Source: Cinclus cinclus (Eukaryota > Chordata > Aves > Passeriformes > Cinclidae). From it: 64,000 nucleotides of DNA. Where the stretch lies: positions 59,691,158-59,755,157 of the forward strand of contig NC_085049.1 in the NCBI RefSeq assembly GCF_963662255.1, given 5' to 3'. Positions 1 to 12,106 of the stretch are shown here, one piece after another. Below the pieces are notes generated by a model. The model did not search any database. It had not been told where the DNA came from and saw only the letters and a program-made list of their open reading frames with translations. Each line of letters opens with the position of its first letter. The stretch's first letter is position 1. The position numbers and the translations under genes were made by a program.

Positions 1-3000
1 TGAAGAGAAGGGTAAAGCCAAAAAAAGGCTGTGGCGTTTTTTGTAGGAGGTTTGGCTAACAGACACGAAAAAGCTGCTCAGCCAAGCCCCTGACTTGTTC
101 TTCCTCTTGCATTGTAAGGAACAAGAAGTTCCACCAGGCCCTGCATTGCACACTTAGCTGCAGACTGAGAAAGGTTGTTTAGCTACTCCTAAAGTGCAAG
201 TAACTCCAATAAATACTAAAAATAAGGGGTGAATCTCACTCTCTCTGTCTCAGCAAAAATGGTAAATACAGATTGCACAGACTTCTGGTGTCTGTCTCAA
301 GCAGCTCTTTCAAAGAGGTCAAATGAAACCCTAGAAAATGAACATCAGCTGTTGTGCTGCAGTTTCTGTGGCATGCCACTGACTGGAGGTAGAAAACCAA
401 AGATGAGGAATATATGAAGAAGGACCAATCAACCCTGGTGACCTGGCCAACATTCCCCCTTGAAGCAAAACAAGGACTGTCCCCTGTTTGGAACAATCAT
501 TTGGATGCAAAAAGGGTTTTCTGCGTTAAAGAGTGGATTTCATGGCCTGTTTCTGTGTAGTCTAATAAATGGCACAGAATGGATTCGGTATGGTACCTAC
601 CTGGACTGTTCTTCCAAAACTCACACACACGCATCTTCCCTCAGAAAAGGTCATCAGCAACAGCCACCTCCACCAGTGAGGCCCTCAAGTGCCTTTCCAG
701 TGATCTCAGGGCTCCTCTCATGGCATAGCATTCCCTAGAAGGAACCTCAGGAAAAAACCTTCCCCGACTTCTATTGACCTGTTATTTCTCCATGACTCTT
801 TCACATGGCTGGGCCACTTGTAAAAGGTTTTCTCACCTCTCCTTATTTTCAAGAGGAACTTTGGATCGTAAAACTGCTGTGCTCGGCTCAGGGGTGAATC
901 CATCCAGCGTGGGTGGTGGGCAGTGGTCGAGGCCAATGGCCATACCCCAAAGCAGAATTCGTCCCAGTTACTGGCAGTCTTACAGTCACTGTTGCTGACT
1001 AGTAGAGTTCCTAATAATAATTTGTACATCTTCTGATCCATTAATCTTGTAGACAGCAACAACTCTGCAGTGTTAAAAAGATGCACCTTCTTTCCCTCTT
1101 CTGAAGCAGCAGACCACAAACTTTATGTTTGCTAAGTCCATCTTTCACATTTGTCGAAAGGAATATTTACACTTCTGCTGTAACAGCATCTTTTCTAAGT
1201 CCTTTGTGTTCCTGTGGCAACATGCTGCCAGTGGTTTTAGTAAAAATGAGTGGTGCAGCTGGAGTCAGCCATGAGGACTGCAACCCTCGATGTCCTCTTT
1301 AAGGCTGCAAGTGCCCACTTCCATCTCACAGCTCTGGAAACTGTTTCTTCGCCTGGCACATTTTCCTGTCATGTAAAGCCAAGAATGATTCCCACTTGGA
1401 GCAGAATCAAACACAACCCTGGAAATCTGCTTAGATGCTACAAAATTGGGCCATTCCATAAAGTCTCTGCTTTTGGTTGCTGGAAAAGTCTCCACCAGCA
1501 GTATTACAGAAGATTGGCTTGTTTCCTTGCAGAGTGCAGCTCTTTAGCTTCATTCCCAAATGGGTACTTGTATTTTTGCCACCTATCACCTGTACAGGTA
1601 GTGATTCCTCCTCAGAAGTTTCAGCCACAGCAGGATACCAGGTGAACAGAGACTGCAACATCCACTTTATACAGTGGCCTCCTCACCTTGGTTTTCTGTT
1701 GGGGGTTGTTTTTTTCCCTTTCTGTCTCTGGAATTTTTCCCCATTGACATGCTAAGAAAGCCCTGATGGCTAGTGATAGGGCGAAGGGGAGGGAAAAACT
1801 GTGAGATCAGAAGCAGGTAAAGGGGAGGAGAGAGGCACTTGCTGGCCCTTTTGCTGGTGGAGTGTGATGAGGTCGGTCACTGCTGCTACCCCCCACCCCT
1901 GCCACCCCAACGCCAGGAACTGGCACTGACTGCCAGCTGTGACACTAACTGCACCACAGGGGAAAAGTGTCCACAACCAAAAGAACTGTTCCTGTGTTAC
2001 TGGGTTCCTCTTCTGTTTGTTGTTAATTTCCTAGTTGTTGTTTTGTTTGCCTCGTTATATATACACACACACATTGGTAAAGAATTGTTTTCCTATCCCT
2101 GTATCTTTGCCTGAGAGCCCCTTAATTCCAAAATTACACTTATTTAGAGGGAGAGGTTTATTAGCTCCATTTCGAGGGCAGGCCCTGCTCTTCCCTAGAA
2201 CACACCTGTCTTTTCAAATTGGGACATTTCCAAAGCAGCAAAATAATACAAAACCCAGGAGCATTACATTAAATTGCTCCTTGTTCTGCTTACAACATGG
2301 TGCTTTCTTGCCTCTTTGAAATCCACTGCCACCTGCCAATTCTGAATTTCACAGTACAACACTAAACAGCAATTTGTCTTCTTTTCTGTATTTCTTCTGA
2401 CTACAAATGCGAACTGTGAGATCTGTCTTATGTACAAGTTACTTCAACTCCAAGGTGATGAAAAATTGCACAAGAAGCAGGTATTGTTATGACCCATAAT
2501 CCAGGTTGTTGCAATTCTAACAGCCTTCAAAGTAATGTCTTTAAAATAATCTACAGTTTTTAAGTATCTAATAATTCCATTTCTCTTCTGAGAGGGAACC
2601 CAGCTCAGGTGGGCAAGAACTTGGGTGAAAGTCCAATTAAGTTTTTGTCATAGAAATGCCGTGAAGTGTACAGGCTTTCATTTTTTAATAAAATCATGAG
2701 AAGCACTGACACTTCTTTGATGAACTGGCTTCAGCTCAGAGGACTCTCACTATACAAATTTATCCTTACACCACTATTTTTATTTTTAGTGGAAACACCT
2801 CCCAGCTCTTTCCCCAACAAATTCTTTGCTGCTCCCTAAAAGATGTGTCGCTGAAAAGAAGCAATTTCAATAAAACTCAGAAAACCATTGCCATACTGTG
2901 TCTCAAAGCTAGGAGAGATACAGAACTAGCCTCCAAACTTCCTGTGAACTCCAAGTTTGGCTGTCATCTACAACCCAAAAGCCCCTAATGCAATAGAGGT

Positions 3001-4599
3001 GGTATTTGCAGGTAATCTGGCCATACCCATGTTCAGTAGCACATGCAAGCAGGTTTTATCACGCAGAGGAGAACATGTCAGTATGAATCCTCAGCTAGAG
3101 GGGAACATTTCTTTCACAGGGGATTTGCTATGAGCTAGAAGACTATTTTTCTTTTTCAAATTATTTGGATGGGAGTTAAGTCTCTCTGGGGCTGCTATGA
3201 AATATCAGCATTTCTAAAGCTGGCCAGGTTAAGGTCAAAACCTTGAAACCACAGTGTTAAAACTGAGTTAAGCAATAAATTGCAAGAAACCTCTGGGGGA
3301 TGAAGAAGGAAGAGAAGCAATCGCAGCTCTTGGTATTGCCCTGTGGAACAAACCAGGAAACAAGCAATGCTTTCCTTCCAGTTCAAGCTAAACACACGAA
3401 ACAGGAAAACACACTAAATAGGAAGTGGGATCTACTTAAAAAAATTAAATCCTACGAAAGGATTCTGTAAGCAGCACCCTCTGCACTTCCCAGCTGGATG
3501 ACAGAGCAAACCTTTTGGATTCCACCAAAAGTACAGAAAGTACAGATAGAGCAAACAATTAAACAATCACATGCAGGGACAATGACAGCAACTGTTTCAC
3601 TGACCTTTGCACTCTACAGAAAAAGCCTCATTCTCTCCTTCAAAGCTTTACATAATCCTTTCTGGCTGAATAGCACAGGTCAGGTGGGGAGCTCATGGTG
3701 CAGGGTATTTGTATGGAGCCAATTTTTCAGTGATGTGCATTAGCCAACTCTCTCTGGCCTGTAGCAATGCCAGGAGAAAGTACCAGTCACCCAGAATTTT
3801 CTAATAATTACTTTTATCTTCCACCTTTATTGACTAAATTCTCTGACTCATAATATGCTGCTGAAGTTCCATCTTAAAAAAAAACAAAACAAAGAAAGAA
3901 CTAAACCCGAACAAAAAACTTTTTTTGTTGGAAACATTTCATAGCCAGACAAGAATTTCATCATGTTTCACAACAGGGATTTCTAACCCAAAGATAAGAT
4001 TGCAACTACTCTTTTAGCATCTCATAGCAAAGTCAGTAAAACCACATCTTTGTGTTTGCTAGATCTGTGACTGAACCTGGATTAACCGTACTCTGTTCTT
4101 TTTCATGTAACTTTTAATAAATTAAAAAAAAAATTCCAGACCAATAGGGAATTATTCATCCTCAACCATCTAGACACCCTGTTCCACTTCCAAAAGGATG
4201 ATATTTACATTTAATTTTCTTCATTTTGAGATAGAGGACCGCTTCCTTCCGTCTTTCTGGTAAATCAGGGACTAGATCAGACAAACCAATGCTGCGTCCC
4301 TCTACAAATACTTCTGTCATGTCCAGGACACCCACTGCACTCAGGACCCACAGGTAATTCCTGATGTAGCAATTCAGTTAATAGGAATGATAATTTATAA
4401 AGTTGATATCCAAGTCAGCCCCCAAATGTTCCCCCTTTAACTGTGCCAATTTAAGGTATCATCTTTACTAATATACATTTTTATGTATATTACTGCACAT
4501 TAAATAGTTAAAACACCAGAACTGACATTCAGCTGCCTGTGTCTCAATGAACTTTTGGTTTTTTAAATGCATGTCCCACCAAAAATGCATTTCTTTAGC

Positions 4600-5560
4600 T
4601 TGCCATTACCTGGACTCCATTAACTAGATGTGCACCATTCTTCAGCAGATACTGCATCGTGAACCACTGAATGGTTTTTACTTCAATATTATTAAACACC
4701 ATCAGTTTGTCTTGTTCTAAGCAATTCAAAAGGTTCAAGAATTTCATAACCCCAAGTAAAATTCCCTCTCATACCTCTGTGGTACAGATTAGTGGGGTTG
4801 GCCACTGCCTTCTGCAGCAGCAGCTGAGATAGCTTTCTCCTGTGCTGCACGATCCACAGTGGTCTGTGCCTCAGATTTCCAAGCATGGATTTCACATGCA
4901 ATAAATACATTCGACAAATGTATCGATGGGCAGCTCCTGGTATAGAGATCTGCTCTGCACACATCCCAGGGTCTCCAACAGCTCCTGCATCCTTTGCATG
5001 TTGAATCCATTCCATATTTGTGATGGGAAAACGTCTTTTTCCTCAACACTGTGCAGCAGTACTGACTCACTCTGGTTAGCTTGGAAACGCTGTGAAACCA
5101 TCACATTCAATTCCCACACACTGGTATCAGTCTCTTTCAAGAGATCCCGGTGGGAGTCAGCACAGAGAAATGCTTTGAAAATGAGCTGCCTTATCCAAGC
5201 TCTCGTTAGTTCATTCCTCATCCAAACAGGTAATTCCCATGTGGGTGCCAGGCCACTCATTCTCATCTATACACGATCTTTTTTAAGGTTTTAAGGCTCT
5301 GCTGCAGGTCATTTCTGCTCCAAAAATTCTAAATTAGCCAAGACTTCCAAATCTTTTCTTTCTTTCCAGTTTGGGGTATCCATGATGTTAAGCTGTTAAT
5401 TGCTTTTGCAGGATAGAGCAGGTAAATGTTTTGTACAACAGCTTTCAAAATCCACTCAGCATTTTGTATTTTCTCAGCCAAAAGAAATTTTTATTTCCAA
5501 CAGGATTTCATGACTCTTGTGGATCATTTCCAAGCTCTCCCAGGAAGCCTTTACACATTG
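4600..5560 (-). pseudogene. Decayed coding-like patch, unidentified
   Basis: Several adjoining minus-strand frames look protein-like but are broken by stops and frame changes. They include a 124-residue open frame at 4892-5266 (MRNELTRAWIRQLIFKAFL...), an overlapping frame at 4692-5015 (HRYICRMYLLHVKSM...), a stretch near 5560-5480 (EEFKQCVKASWESLEM), and a piece at 4680-4610 (IQWFTMQYLLKNGAHLVNG) ending at a GTAATG that could be a donor. I do not recognise the family. It may be a gene relic, an old transposon or retroviral remnant, or chance. It lies beyond the TCF20 3' end. Confidence 0.3.
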
Positions 5561-6089
5561 TTTAAATTCCTCCTGGTTGTTTTAGAACCATGACAGCTCT
5601 GGTTTCTGTCAAAAACTTGACCACCGAGCACAATCCCGCTCTACTGGAGAGCACCCCTCACCTCTGATCACAGCACTGGGGGGGTTAAGCCACAGCTGAG
5701 TTGAAGGATTTTAAGCACTTCCCACTGAGAAATACTTCCCATGGGGTCGACTATGGTACCACTTCTTTATTTGCTCTGCACAACTCCCACTACTTTCCAA
5801 CCATGGTGCATGAGGAAATACTGAATCTCCATACTTGCCACAAGCTCCCACATGGAAAACCTCCAAGGCTCCCTCCCAGCTACCCAAAAACCTTCTGCCT
5901 CTGCTGTGACACCACCCTGAAGAGCCAAAGTGAAAGTGTCAAATTCAGCAGGTCCAGGACACACTGTTCTGCTGTCACAGTGCTACATACAGAGTTGACT
6001 CTTCACCAACCAATCAATGCAATAACAGGAGCTCTTGGGCTTTTTTGAATAGGTAGAATAGAACAGACACTATGAAAAAAAAAACAATT

Positions 6090-6095
6090 TTTATT
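6090..6095 (-). terminator. Candidate distal poly(A) signal AATAAA
   Basis: A second AATAAA on the minus strand (CTGAATAAAAATTG) lies 0.8 kb beyond the preferred one. It is followed by a U-rich run from 6082 to 6074. It could end a longer TCF20 3'UTR or be a chance match in AT-rich DNA. Confidence 0.3.
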
Positions 6096-6909
6096 CAGTT
6101 GAAAAGAAGTCATTTACTCAATCACATTAACTATGCTAAAAATGACTTTTTTCTGACTACACCAGCAGTTAAATATTTTCAGCACCAATTCATGACACAT
6201 TAGTGACATTTATCACAACAGGTCTATTTCTTAATGTAAAGGACATACTAACTTCAGTAGCTGCTACTGGGAAAGGAGTAAGCAGAAGGCTGCCCTTTCT
6301 TTCCAAATATTTATGAGTGAGAGTAGCAACTTCTAGAAATAAATAACTGCCAAATTATCTCCCAAATCTTTAAATCGATCTTTTAAAAATAGAGTTAAAA
6401 TAGATATCTTAATATGAGCTATCATAGATTTTATTTTTATGTGCTGAATACTCCAAAATGTGAGTAGTTGAGCAAGCATCCAGTACATAACTTTTAAAAT
6501 AGTTCTTCCCTCCCCGCAATATCAACCCCATTGTTTTTATCCATGTCATGCTGGTTAGATCCCTATCTCTAGTGGCTTCCCAGTAAACACCACGCTGTTT
6601 GATATCGCTAGGATATGCTACCATCCTATGAGTGAAAGAAGTCAGTGACCTGGTGAAATACCACCAACTCACACGAACAGAAAATTCATCCAGTCATTGG
6701 CTTGTTAATTCTGAACATCAAACAAATCCTAAGCTTTAGTTTTTCAAAGCCTTTGTGGTCTTCCTCTTGCTGGGCCAGTTCAGAAGGTCATCACTGAAGG
6801 CAGAACCGATGAAGGCAAAGAAACCAAAAAAGCAGCAGATAGTACTGTCTCTGTCCTTTTAAACAAATCAAGTTCGCACAAAACAAAAGGAGACAAGGTT
6901 AAAATGAAG

Positions 6910-6915
6910 TTTATT
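6910..6915 (-). terminator. TCF20: TCF20 poly(A) signal AATAAA (preferred)
   Basis: The minus strand reads CTAATAAACTTCATTTTAACC, with a TTGTCTCCTTTTGTTTTGTG element following within about 40 nt. Together these form a canonical hexamer with a U/GU-rich downstream element. It lies 1.3 kb into the last exon. Confidence 0.65.
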
Positions 6916-7917
6916 AGTTTTTTTTGGTTTTTTTAAGCTTTTTTTATATAAAACTGTTTGTGAAACAGCTATTTTTATTCCCATGGCAGAGTGACCCCTG
7001 AAAGATGCACTAACCCCTTTCTTAAGGCCTTAACAAGAAAAAAAAAAAAAAAGATTTTGTTGTTGTTCCTAAAACCCAGAAGTTTTTAAATTGCATAATT
7101 TACCAAAAACAAAACAAAAAAAAGAACAACCCCAAATAGTCATACAGTGTAGGCTGTTACACTGACATTCCCTCTTCCTTCCTTAGGAAAAGCAAAAACA
7201 TAAAATAAGAAAAAGGGCCAAGTGGATTTACCCCAATCAGTTTGAAGATACATTGACTCCACCAACATTCAGGCTTCCTTTTGTTCCCCAATCTGGCAGG
7301 TAAAGAATGTCTTCCTCTCGCCTGCCTTCCAAACTGAAGGCAGCTTCTTGGAATGATCTGGGGGTCACGTTGTTGCCACACAGGGCAGATACTCCCTTCC
7401 CCTGCATGGTACAGATGTTCCCACACCAACCAGGTGTGTGGGACATAGCAAGCAGCAGCCACCTCTTACTTCATGAGTCTCACCACCCAAGAGTCTGCAG
7501 ATGTTGTTCAAGCTTACATTGTCAATAGTGTTTCTCAAAAATGGAAACCTCCCTACCCCCCAGATACAACTACTGACACCAAATTACCTGCAACCATCCA
7601 AGCCTTCCTCCCACACCCTACAAACAATTTAGCAGTATTTTATTTGCCTTTCAAAACTGAATTTCACCAGATGTTGTGAGAAAGAAAGCAAGAGGAAGAG
7701 AGAAGTCCTGTTTGGAGTACTCCCAGTTTTGCTATTCTTTCCCACAAAATGTTAGGCTCCACATGCCTTGCTTTAATTTCAGATTTACTATTTACTTTAG
7801 CTATAGGTTTCTTTTTTAATTTATATGGGGTTTTTAAAATTTTAATCAAAAGCATCAAAAGGGATATAGCGCACCTTTCATTTAAAACAAAGTCTTTCAA
7901 GACTAAAAAATAGATCT

Positions 7918-7935
7918 TTATATATATATATATTT
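7918..7935. repeat. (TA)n microsatellite in the TCF20 3'UTR
   Basis: About nine TA units lie within the predicted last exon. Such AU repeats can vary in length between individuals and can bind AU-rich-element proteins. Confidence 0.9.
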
Positions 7936-8178
7936 ATCCCTCCCTCTTTAATTCCCCCCACCTGTTTCCTTTTCCCCCTCCCCTCCCCACTGTCACTATG
8001 GAGATTGTGTCCATGGAAACAGCTGGTTCAGACTCCTTGGTCAGATTCTGTGATGTCATCAGTCTTGAGTGTGATGTAAGAATTTATGAAGGAAGTGCTG
8101 GCATTGGCAGGCACGTCGAGAGGGGGCATGGCTGCACAGTGGGAGAGATTCCATCCAGTCACGAATGTCCACTGCTTT

Positions 8179-8196
8179 TTATCTCAACAGCCTAAC
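8179..8196 (-). CDS. TCF20: TCF20 alternative C-terminus (short isoform)
   Basis: If the 128-nt exon at 11978-12105 is skipped, Lys1912 joins directly to this exon in phase 0. The sequence then reads Val-Arg-Leu-Leu-Arg and TAA (8179-8181), giving a protein of 1917 residues. The length difference from the long form is 22 residues (27 against 5). This equals the difference between the two human isoforms as I remember them (1960 and 1938). The splice is inferred from frame and junctions and not observed directly. Confidence 0.65.
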   Translation of the reverse strand, partial: VRLLR

Positions 8197-11100
8197 CTGA
8201 AAAACAAAGTCAAAGTAAGATTGGAATGGTTCCTTCCCTCCATTTGCAAGCAGGCCCCTCAGGCTTTGGAAAATCCCACTCAGCAGCCTACCACAGCAGC
8301 AACACCAAGAGCTCTTTAGCTTTGTGGACTAAAACCAGATATACACAATGATGGGTGGTTCATAAAAGCTAATCCACGTGATAAAAAGTCTTAGTTTAGC
8401 AACCAGCAAAAACAAACAAACTAAAAAAAATTAAACAAGCCTGGTTCTAGAGAAGGTTTGGGACGACAGGATGATCCATGCCACAATGGCACAGCATTCT
8501 TACAGAACCTCCACCTGCAGCAGCCAGGCAGGAGCTCACTCACCTCATGTCCACTCCTCACATGGACCGTGAGCATGGGAAACAGAGGGGCCAAGCATGT
8601 CCCAACATGGTGACAGCTCCTAGGATGCCATCAGGAACTGCACCCCAGCGTTTCCCTATGATCACACTGCTACCATCCAATGGTGGTTTCCAGCGAATAC
8701 GTAGCAGACAGTGAAACTAGTATCAAAATTACAGGAATCCAGCAACCAAACCTGGCAAATGGATTTCATCAGCTAAAGGTAAAGCTTTGTGTTTAACTAA
8801 ATGAGGGCAGGTGATATTTCTTTCTGCTGCTATTTTCACATTACAGAGATGATTCAAGGAAGGACTAAGCTGGTGGTGTCTTTCATGACAAATGTGGAAA
8901 CATCCAAGTGCTTGGCACATATTCTCCCTGTCCAGAAATTCCCTGAAGTGAGGAAAACCTCAGGAGTTTGCTAAGTTGGTGGAGGCTCAGTTCAAAAGAG
9001 ACACTACAAAGTTAAAATCTAATTTCTCTAAGTTATGGTTCTCATTCTTAATCTGCACAGAGAGAATGCAAAGTTTGCAATAATGTATTCCTTCCTTCCT
9101 TCCCTCTTCCCATAACACAAGTGAGCCCAACAGCAAGTTATTTACTTAGTAAAGTTACTTACTTTGATATGACTTAGATAAATCCCTTCCTACCAGCTAG
9201 TGAGCTTGGGAAAAGCAAAAAAAGCTTGCACCATAAGTGATGCATATGGAAAGCAGTTAATGGAATTAGAGGTGTGCCTGGGAGCAAAGTAACACCCATG
9301 TTCATTCATAGCTGGCAATTAAACTGCAGGAACCCTAACTAAGCATGATGCAGAAGTCAGTGCTGCTCTGATCATCAGCACACCAATTACATTACATCCC
9401 AGCAAGCCCAACTCTTGGCTGCAAATATCCCCCATCCAGGGGTGCCAGGCTGAGAGTGAGTAAAGAGTCAGGCAAGAACATATAAAAACCAGACAGGCAA
9501 CGTCGTGGAGCAGCAGCTGAAGAGGAGAGGGGGAGGTTCCTAGAGAGTTCAGGCAGCTGCCCTTTGTGGTTTCATTACTGCACAACTGAGAGCCCTCACT
9601 GAAGGAGTGTCAAGGCCGTGTTGCTGTCTCTGGCTCCTGTACAACTGCATCTTGCCCATGCCTGGAATTGATCCAGAGCATTAGGCACAGGCTCAGGGAA
9701 GAAACAGGCTCAACACACAGAGAGAGTCCTGCCTCATTCCTGGACAAGATCCAGAGCACCAGACTTGCTCTCACAGTCACTCTCCAGATCTGGACTCGAT
9801 CCAAATGTTCTAGAGGCAACTGGCTCAGGGAGAGAGAGAAGCAACAAAGACAGAATACACTGACTTGCCTGGATGTTATCCAACATGCAGGATTTTTCTT
9901 AACTTGCTAGGCCTGGGAGTGAACCAAGACTAAAAGAGCCAAATAATCTCACAATTGAGTATCCACTGTATCTTACACTAAGGCCAGCAGAAGTGCAGTT
10001 CCAGTACTACCTGGACTGCTACAGAATTCCCCTTAAAGTTCTTTAATATCCACAGTAATACGACCACATTTTTTTTTTTTGTTATAATTGGATCTTTTAG
10101 ATTTGCATGGCTTTTATTTTGGAATGCAAGATCAGGCTGGAACTGGAGAATTTCATTTTTATGACATTCTGAACATTTAAAGGGGAAGGCTAAATAGGAC
10201 CTTCTGGTAAGAACTACTTGAGACAAAAGTGGATTTGCAAAGAAATGATGCTTTAGAGAGCTCTCTAGAGCATACAGTGAATACAGTGCAGAGATTCCAC
10301 AGCCTGCAAGGTCTTAAGTCAAGACATTCCTGTGATATATAAAAAAAAGAACTAGCACTGGAAAATAATGCAGGGAAAAAAAACTGTGTAAAGGTCTCTG
10401 GGACACAGAAATGTTCACCAGTACCTTAAATGAATGGCCCAAAAAAACAGTTTCCTAGTGTTAAACAGCCAGAAGAGGCACTTTTGGCTGTGGGACTCTC
10501 ATCCTGCTTTAACATTATGGATTACACTGCCTGTTACACTTTAAGTAAAAGAGAAAAGCTTAAAAGAATCCCAATGACCTTTACCACGGAAGGAGAAAGC
10601 TACTCAAACGCTGAATACTGTTAAATACTGTTTGCATGGTAACTGTTAAAACAATACTCCAAAGCCAAGAATGGATACTATTAAAAATGAAGTGTCACAG
10701 AAAACAGCCGAGCTAAACCAAGTCAGCAGTCAGTCCACAGAAAGTGTTTATATGGGACATTACCTGTCTTCTGCTACTGCACCAAAACCCCACAATCTTC
10801 CAATTAATCTCTCACCCTTCACCAAAACACCATTGGAAGCACTTCATGACTTTACTTGAAAAACAGGAATGATTTTAAGTTAGGGGAGGTGCGGGAAGCA
10901 AGGGAATGGCAGTGAGAGAAGGGGATTGCCATCAGCAGTTCTAAGGATTGACATGAGGAGCAACTTTCCCTGCATGACTGCAAGAAAAAGACTGAGAAGC
11001 AAATAGCTTGAGTAAGAAATGCAACTGAGTAGTGAAATGAAGGCAAGGGACCTTCATGGGCTGCAGTTTCATGGAGGGGGTGCCAATGAGTATTAATTTG

Positions 11101-11977
11101 AAACCAAACACTTATTGAATTTTAATCCACCCTGTTGCCTTTGAACTACAATGCACTCGCAATTGAATAAGAAATCCCAACCTCATTCCATTCCCTGGGT
11201 GCTAACTCCCACCTCAGTGCTATTCCCTCCTTGTGCCAGTCTATTTTCCCAGCCACACAGTGAACCAGATTAGGAAAATGACCCAGCTCTGATGCTAACA
11301 TGGCAAAAAGCTGTTTCAGACAAATTGAATTCCCCACCAAGTTCACACCTGGCTGTATGAACGCTGGGCCTAGACAAAGGAGGAGGCAGAAAGGAAGTGT
11401 AGTGAGGAACTTGGGGCACCTTAGAAAGTTATGGAATTGTGACCACTTCTGGATACAGTTCTACCTTCTGTGCCCCACTTGTTTTCAAAATAGAGAAAAA
11501 AGCTGGGCTAAAAGAAACACAGTGGCCTCCTGCTAAGACTAATTTACTTATCCCTGGATCTACCTGCATTTCCAGAAAACGGGAATCCTAGATTACAATA
11601 ATCCTGAACTCATCAATATTATTTATTCTTTACACATAGAATTTAAGATACTTTGATGATTTTATTTATACAGAAGCTTATTATTAACTACTCTGAGACT
11701 CACAGAAAAAAACCCTTCAGATCCTTAAGGATGTGACACAAAAGGAGATTTCTGCCACTGGTTTAGGCAGTTGTAACAGCTAATGAGCTTTGCCTTTCAC
11801 TGTTTAACACAAGGATCTGCTGCAGAAATACAAAAAATTGAGCAGGATGGTAGCAGAGAAAAAAATATTACATACAGATTTCCTGACTATACACAAAAGC
11901 ACCTTGATTTCTCACAGAAATGAGGAAGGCACTGGATGTAAGGCAGCAGGTGGAACTGGAAGCTCTCCCCCACTCAC
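8197..11977 (-). other. TCF20: Last TCF20 intron (within the 3'UTR)
   Basis: This 3.8 kb intron runs from donor CAG|GTGAGT at 11977 to the acceptor at 8197. It contains the old tandem duplication at 9661-9910 and a T12 at 10069-10080. Nothing else is recognisable. Confidence 0.75.
9661..9910. repeat. Degenerate tandem duplication, about 128-bp unit
   Basis: A CTGGA(N)5ATCC motif occurs at 9661, 9739, 9789 and 9868, with spacings of 78, 50 and 79. This is what two copies of a roughly 128-bp unit would give, each unit holding two motifs. The segments after the first and third motifs also share GGCTCAGGGA. The copies are clearly diverged, so the duplication is old. It lies in the last TCF20 intron. 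Confidence 0.6.
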
Positions 11978-12021
11978 CTGTGCTTGCTTTTATATCCATT
12001 CCCAGGAGTACACTTCCCCCC
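11978..12021 (-). other. TCF20: TCF20 3'UTR part in the penultimate exon
   Basis: These 44 nt of 3'UTR lie between the stop codon and a consensus donor (AG|GTGAGT, with the intron starting at 11977). The stop therefore lies less than about 50 nt upstream of the last exon junction. By the usual rule this does not trigger nonsense-mediated decay despite the intron in the 3'UTR. Confidence 0.8.
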
Positions 12022-12105
12022 TCACCCCCGCTCCGACTGCTCTGTGCTGAGGCTGCCTTTCACCATCTTGTTCTGCAAGGAGGGAAGAGAGCAAGGAAGG
12101 AGGGG
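12022..12105 (-). CDS. TCF20: TCF20 C-terminal coding exon with stop codon (codons 1913-1939)
   Basis: The frame opened by Lys1912 continues as [13 protein letters not shown] and then [14 protein letters not shown], followed by TGA at 12022-12024. This matches the mammalian C-terminal tail closely; the [11 protein letters not shown] end appears identical. The acceptor is GGTTCGTCAG. The exon does not end at the stop: a strong donor CAG|GTGAGT lies at 11972-11980, so the exon runs to 11978 and is 128 nt long, with 44 nt of 3'UTR. Because 128 is not a multiple of three, skipping the exon changes the C-terminus. The (CT)-rich tract upstream, on the transcribed strand, may regulate its inclusion. 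Confidence 0.94.
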   Translation of the reverse strand, partial: PLLPCSLPSLQNKMVKGSLSTEQSERG

Positions 12106-12106
12106 C

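Larger units (their letters stand above)
1..6889. other. Region downstream of TCF20, no intact gene
   Basis: AT-rich sequence beyond the preferred TCF20 poly(A) site. I see no exon with conserved coding, no CpG island and no tRNA gene. The only coding-like part is the broken patch at about 4600-5560. Longer open frames such as 718-1119 (minus) look like chance. Confidence 0.5.
6890..8196 (-). other. TCF20: TCF20 last exon (3'UTR of the main isoform)
   Basis: The acceptor CTTTGTTTTTCAG is followed by GTTAGGCTG, so the exon starts at 8196. I place its end near 6890, about 20 nt past AATAAA at 6910-6915, where U/GU-rich sequence follows as expected for a cleavage site. The first 210 nt (8196-7990) are less AT-rich than the surroundings, contain several CpGs and look conserved; this is my impression, not an alignment. 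The rest is AT-rich, with a (TA)n run at 7918-7935 and an A15 on the plus strand at 7038-7052, which is U15 in the mRNA. The length of about 1.3 kb suits TCF20. A second AATAAA at 6090-6095 could extend the exon to about 6070. Confidence 0.72.

Noticed and set aside
718..1119. 133-residue minus-strand open frame near the window edge
   Set aside because: No family recognised, and no splice or promoter signals that would support an exon.
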